The notes under the pieces were generated by a model. That model saw only the letters and a list, made by a program, of their open reading frames with translations. It was not told the DNA's origin and ran no database searches. From NCBI GenBank assembly GCA_038326725.1, contig JBBQKI010000059.1, positions 1 through 7,625 on the forward strand: a stretch of DNA of 7,625 bases, written 5' to 3'. The position numbers were made by a program, and so were the translations under genes. Below are positions 5,898 to 7,625 of the stretch, in pieces (positions within the stretch are counted from its first letter, which is position 1; each line of letters begins with the position of its first letter). This DNA is from JBBQKI01 sp038326725 (GTDB taxonomy: Bacteria > Bacteroidota > Bacteroidia > Flavobacteriales > Flavobacteriaceae).

Positions 5898-7625
5898 TTA
5901 TTTTTTAAGGATTAATTTTTTTGTAAAACTTTGGTGCTCCCCGATCAATCGCACGAAGTACATCCCCTCGGGATAGGGCTGTACATCAAAACTGAACTGC
6001 CTTTGAAAGGCTTTTATTTTTTTGTACAAAATCCTCCCCGATATATCAAGCAATACCACTGAATATGTTTCATTACTTGGCACAAATAAGGTCACGCTAC
6101 TTACAGCAGGGTTGGGGTACATTAGAATATCGTCTGCGTTCACTAAAGTTCTTTGACCTTCGGGATCCTCAACAATATCTTGGTGCGCAAAACATTGTTG
6201 TTCTGGCGGCGGCGGGTCGCCATGCACTATTGTTTTTTGACCATACACGCTGTAAGTGCAAAGATCCGTTACTTCCAAGTCCAGGATTGTTTGAGCGGAA
6301 GTGTGAAGGCTCAGGGCAATTTCCACTTCATTGGTATATTGGCCAGAGACCACATAGCCATTGGTCACCGTCCATTCATAATCCCCTGATGAGAAATAGG
6401 GGGCGGTATAGGTGTAGGTAAACAAGGGACAGGCTTGGTCGTACCCTTCAATCTGTATGTCCTGTAAGTTTGTTATTGTCTTTTTCGTTGCCCTTGTTCC
6501 GCAGTTCGGGGCAACGCTTATTGTTCCCCCGAAATTGCTCACCGATTGCAAGGTGATCGTGTTGGTGCCCTGACCGCTCAAGAGGTTCATGTTATATGGC
6601 AATTCCCAAGTGTAGCTGGTTGCCCCGGGCATTGAACTTACCGAATAGGTGGCCGTTTGACCTGCACAAAGTGAACTTGGTCCTGATATGGTTAGCACAG
6701 GATAGGTGGTCCCGATGTCGTCAATATAACCATACATCTTCGCTACCTGCAATGGAGAAAAATAATTTAAACAACTATATGAGGCATACCCCATAATATT
6801 TCCAACAACCGGCGTCCACGTATCGCCCCAGTTATCAGTACCTCCCCTTGAGCTGATGTAATTGCAAGTTGACCCAACATAAGATTCGTAAGGCATTCTT
6901 CCAATCCATCTTAGAGCTGGATCTGCTGCGGTATCGCACAAAAAATCGCCGTTAACCTCGCATTTTTTCCTGTCAAAAGTGCCTACACAAGCAACTCCCT
7001 GCCGCTTTGTTCGGCTAACTGCCTCTTGATAACAATCCCCACAATCTTCGTTTTTATCATCATTATAACTCCTTCCGGGTTCGTGAGGGTGATAAAGCCC
7101 GAGCGTATGCCCAATTTCATGTGCTAAAATAATTCCTGCATCTTGTGCCCCATAAGAGCCAAGAACGGCACATGAAAAAGCCCTTGGAGGTGGAGGCATT
7201 CCAAATAAAGAAAAAGGATAATTCCCCAAACCTCCCCATATTTCCTCTGCAGGTGGCGGAACAGAGTGAATCACAAAATGGACATTGATTGCGCCCGGGG
7301 TTTTATTGTTCAATGTATAATCAGAAAAATATTGATTTCCATTGTTTGCAATATCACTATCATTAATTATGCTGATTTCGCACAAAAGGTAAAAATTGAT
7401 ATTTGTATTGGGTGCATATAAATTGTTAAGGTAATCAACAGCTTGATATAATTGGCTTGTCGTGAGGTTACCAGTTCCGTTATCGTTCCTGTAAATCCAA
7501 GCCTTTATGGGTATGTTATAGACGGGGGCCAATGCCAACATTCCCTCTTCCATTATGGGTAACGAATCGCTTTTGCCGAGGTTTTCCAGATAGTTTTCGT
7601 CAATCATCACCTTGTTTTCCAAAAG
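5898..7625 (-). CDS. T9SS-secreted M43 family zinc metalloprotease (pappalysin/cytophagalysin type), 5' end outside window
   Basis: This is an extracellular protease gene that enters from the right edge; about 575 residues are visible. No native start is present: the first possible initiator near the edge is a TTG at 7620-7622, and the signal peptide and probably more lie beyond the window. Counting from that TTG, the metzincin motif HEIGHTLGLYH is at 168-178 (zinc ligands His168, His172, His178; Glu169 catalytic). The M43-typical DFLCDTAADP is at 226-235 and the Met-turn NIMGYASY at 275-282. Cysteines at 194, 197, 212, 221, 229 and 253 suit disulfides. Two PKD/Ig-like domains follow (about 308-385 and 386-468; the first contains SGPSSLCAGQTATYSV). 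The last ~75 residues form a type A T9SS sorting domain (MYPNPAVSSV, VLLDISGRIL, PEGMYFVRL, ending TKKLILKK). The product should be exported by the Por/Spr machinery, with the sorting domain cleaved. Confidence 0.93.
   Translation of the reverse strand, partial: LLENKVMIDENYLENLGKSDSLPIMEEGMLALAPVYNIPIKAWIYRNDNGTGNLTTSQLYQAVDYLNNLYAPNTNINFYLLCEISIINDSDIANNGNQYFSDYTLNNKTPGAINVHFVIHSVPPPAEEIWGGLGNYPFSLFGMPPPPRAFSCAVLGSYGAQDAGIILAHEIGHTLGLYHPHEPGRSYNDDKNEDCGDCYQEAVSRTKRQGVACVGTFDRKKCEVNGDFLCDTAADPALRWIGRMPYESYVGSTCNYISSRGGTDNWGDTWTPVVGNIMGYASYSCLNYFSPLQVAKMYGYIDDIGTTYPVLTISGPSSLCAGQTATYSVSSMPGATSYTWELPYNMNLLSGQGTNTITLQSVSNFGGTISVAPNCGTRATKKTITNLQDIQIEGYDQACPLFTYTYTAPYFSSGDYEWTVTNGYVVSGQYTNEVEIALSLHTSAQTILDLEVTDLCTYSVYGQKTIVHGDPPPPEQQCFAHQDIVEDPEGQRTLVNADDILMYPNPAVSSVTLFVPSNETYSVVLLDISGRILYKKIKAFQRQFSFDVQPYPEGMYFVRLIGEHQSFTKKLILKK

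Noticed and set aside
6065..6421. Plus-strand open frames of 118 and 78 codons opposite the M43 protease
   Set aside because: Antisense shadows of the PKD-like and sorting domains; no independent coding signal.
695..7114. The word TATGCCCAA at 695, 731, 5600 and 7106
   Set aside because: The last two copies lie inside coding sequence where they encode ordinary Gly-Ile/Gly-His codons, so a genome-wide repeat or uptake signal is not supported by this window alone; only the first two are treated as local.

Overview
The window looks like chromosomal DNA of a Bacteroidota bacterium, most likely a marine-type flavobacterium. Four things support this: a secreted metalloprotease ending in a type A type IX secretion (T9SS) sorting domain; two lipoproteins whose lipobox cysteine is followed by acidic residues, as in Bacteroidota surface lipoproteins; A+T-rich spacers with TANNTTTG-like -7 elements; and weak or absent Shine-Dalgarno sequences. 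No RNA gene, insertion sequence, phage gene or CRISPR array was found.

Layout. Positions 1-266 (+) hold the last ~88 residues of acetyl-CoA synthetase (acs). The reading frame breaks by one base exactly at the conserved catalytic lysine, on a GGGAAAA heptamer. A hypothetical 106-residue gene (364-684, -) follows; it is A+T-rich, has no ATG start, and is flanked by inverted TTGGGCA/TGCCCAA words. Next come a two-CBS-domain protein (772-1233, -), a terminator, and a small lipoprotein with an eight-cysteine tail (1401-1928, -). A 196-bp divergent spacer with a run of nine C (nine G on the lipoprotein's coding strand) separates it from the + strand pair at 2125-5263: a nine-TM M28-type membrane metallopeptidase whose last 8 bases overlap an atypical NAD(P)-binding SDR protein. 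A strong bidirectional terminator (5309-5339) closes this pair and also the convergent minus-strand pair. The latter is a T9SS-secreted M43 (pappalysin/cytophagalysin-type) protease running off the window's right edge and, 4 bp downstream of it, a lipoprotein of unknown function.

How the genes relate. Most of the coding capacity concerns the cell envelope: two lipoproteins, a membrane peptidase and an exported peptidase. Two neighbour pairs look co-transcribed (M28 peptidase with SDR; M43 protease with lipoprotein). No obvious defence or mobile system is visible. The observations most worth following are the acs frameshift at a slippery heptamer, the poly-G tract in the lipoprotein's putative promoter, the duplicated Cys module, and the protease-lipoprotein pair.
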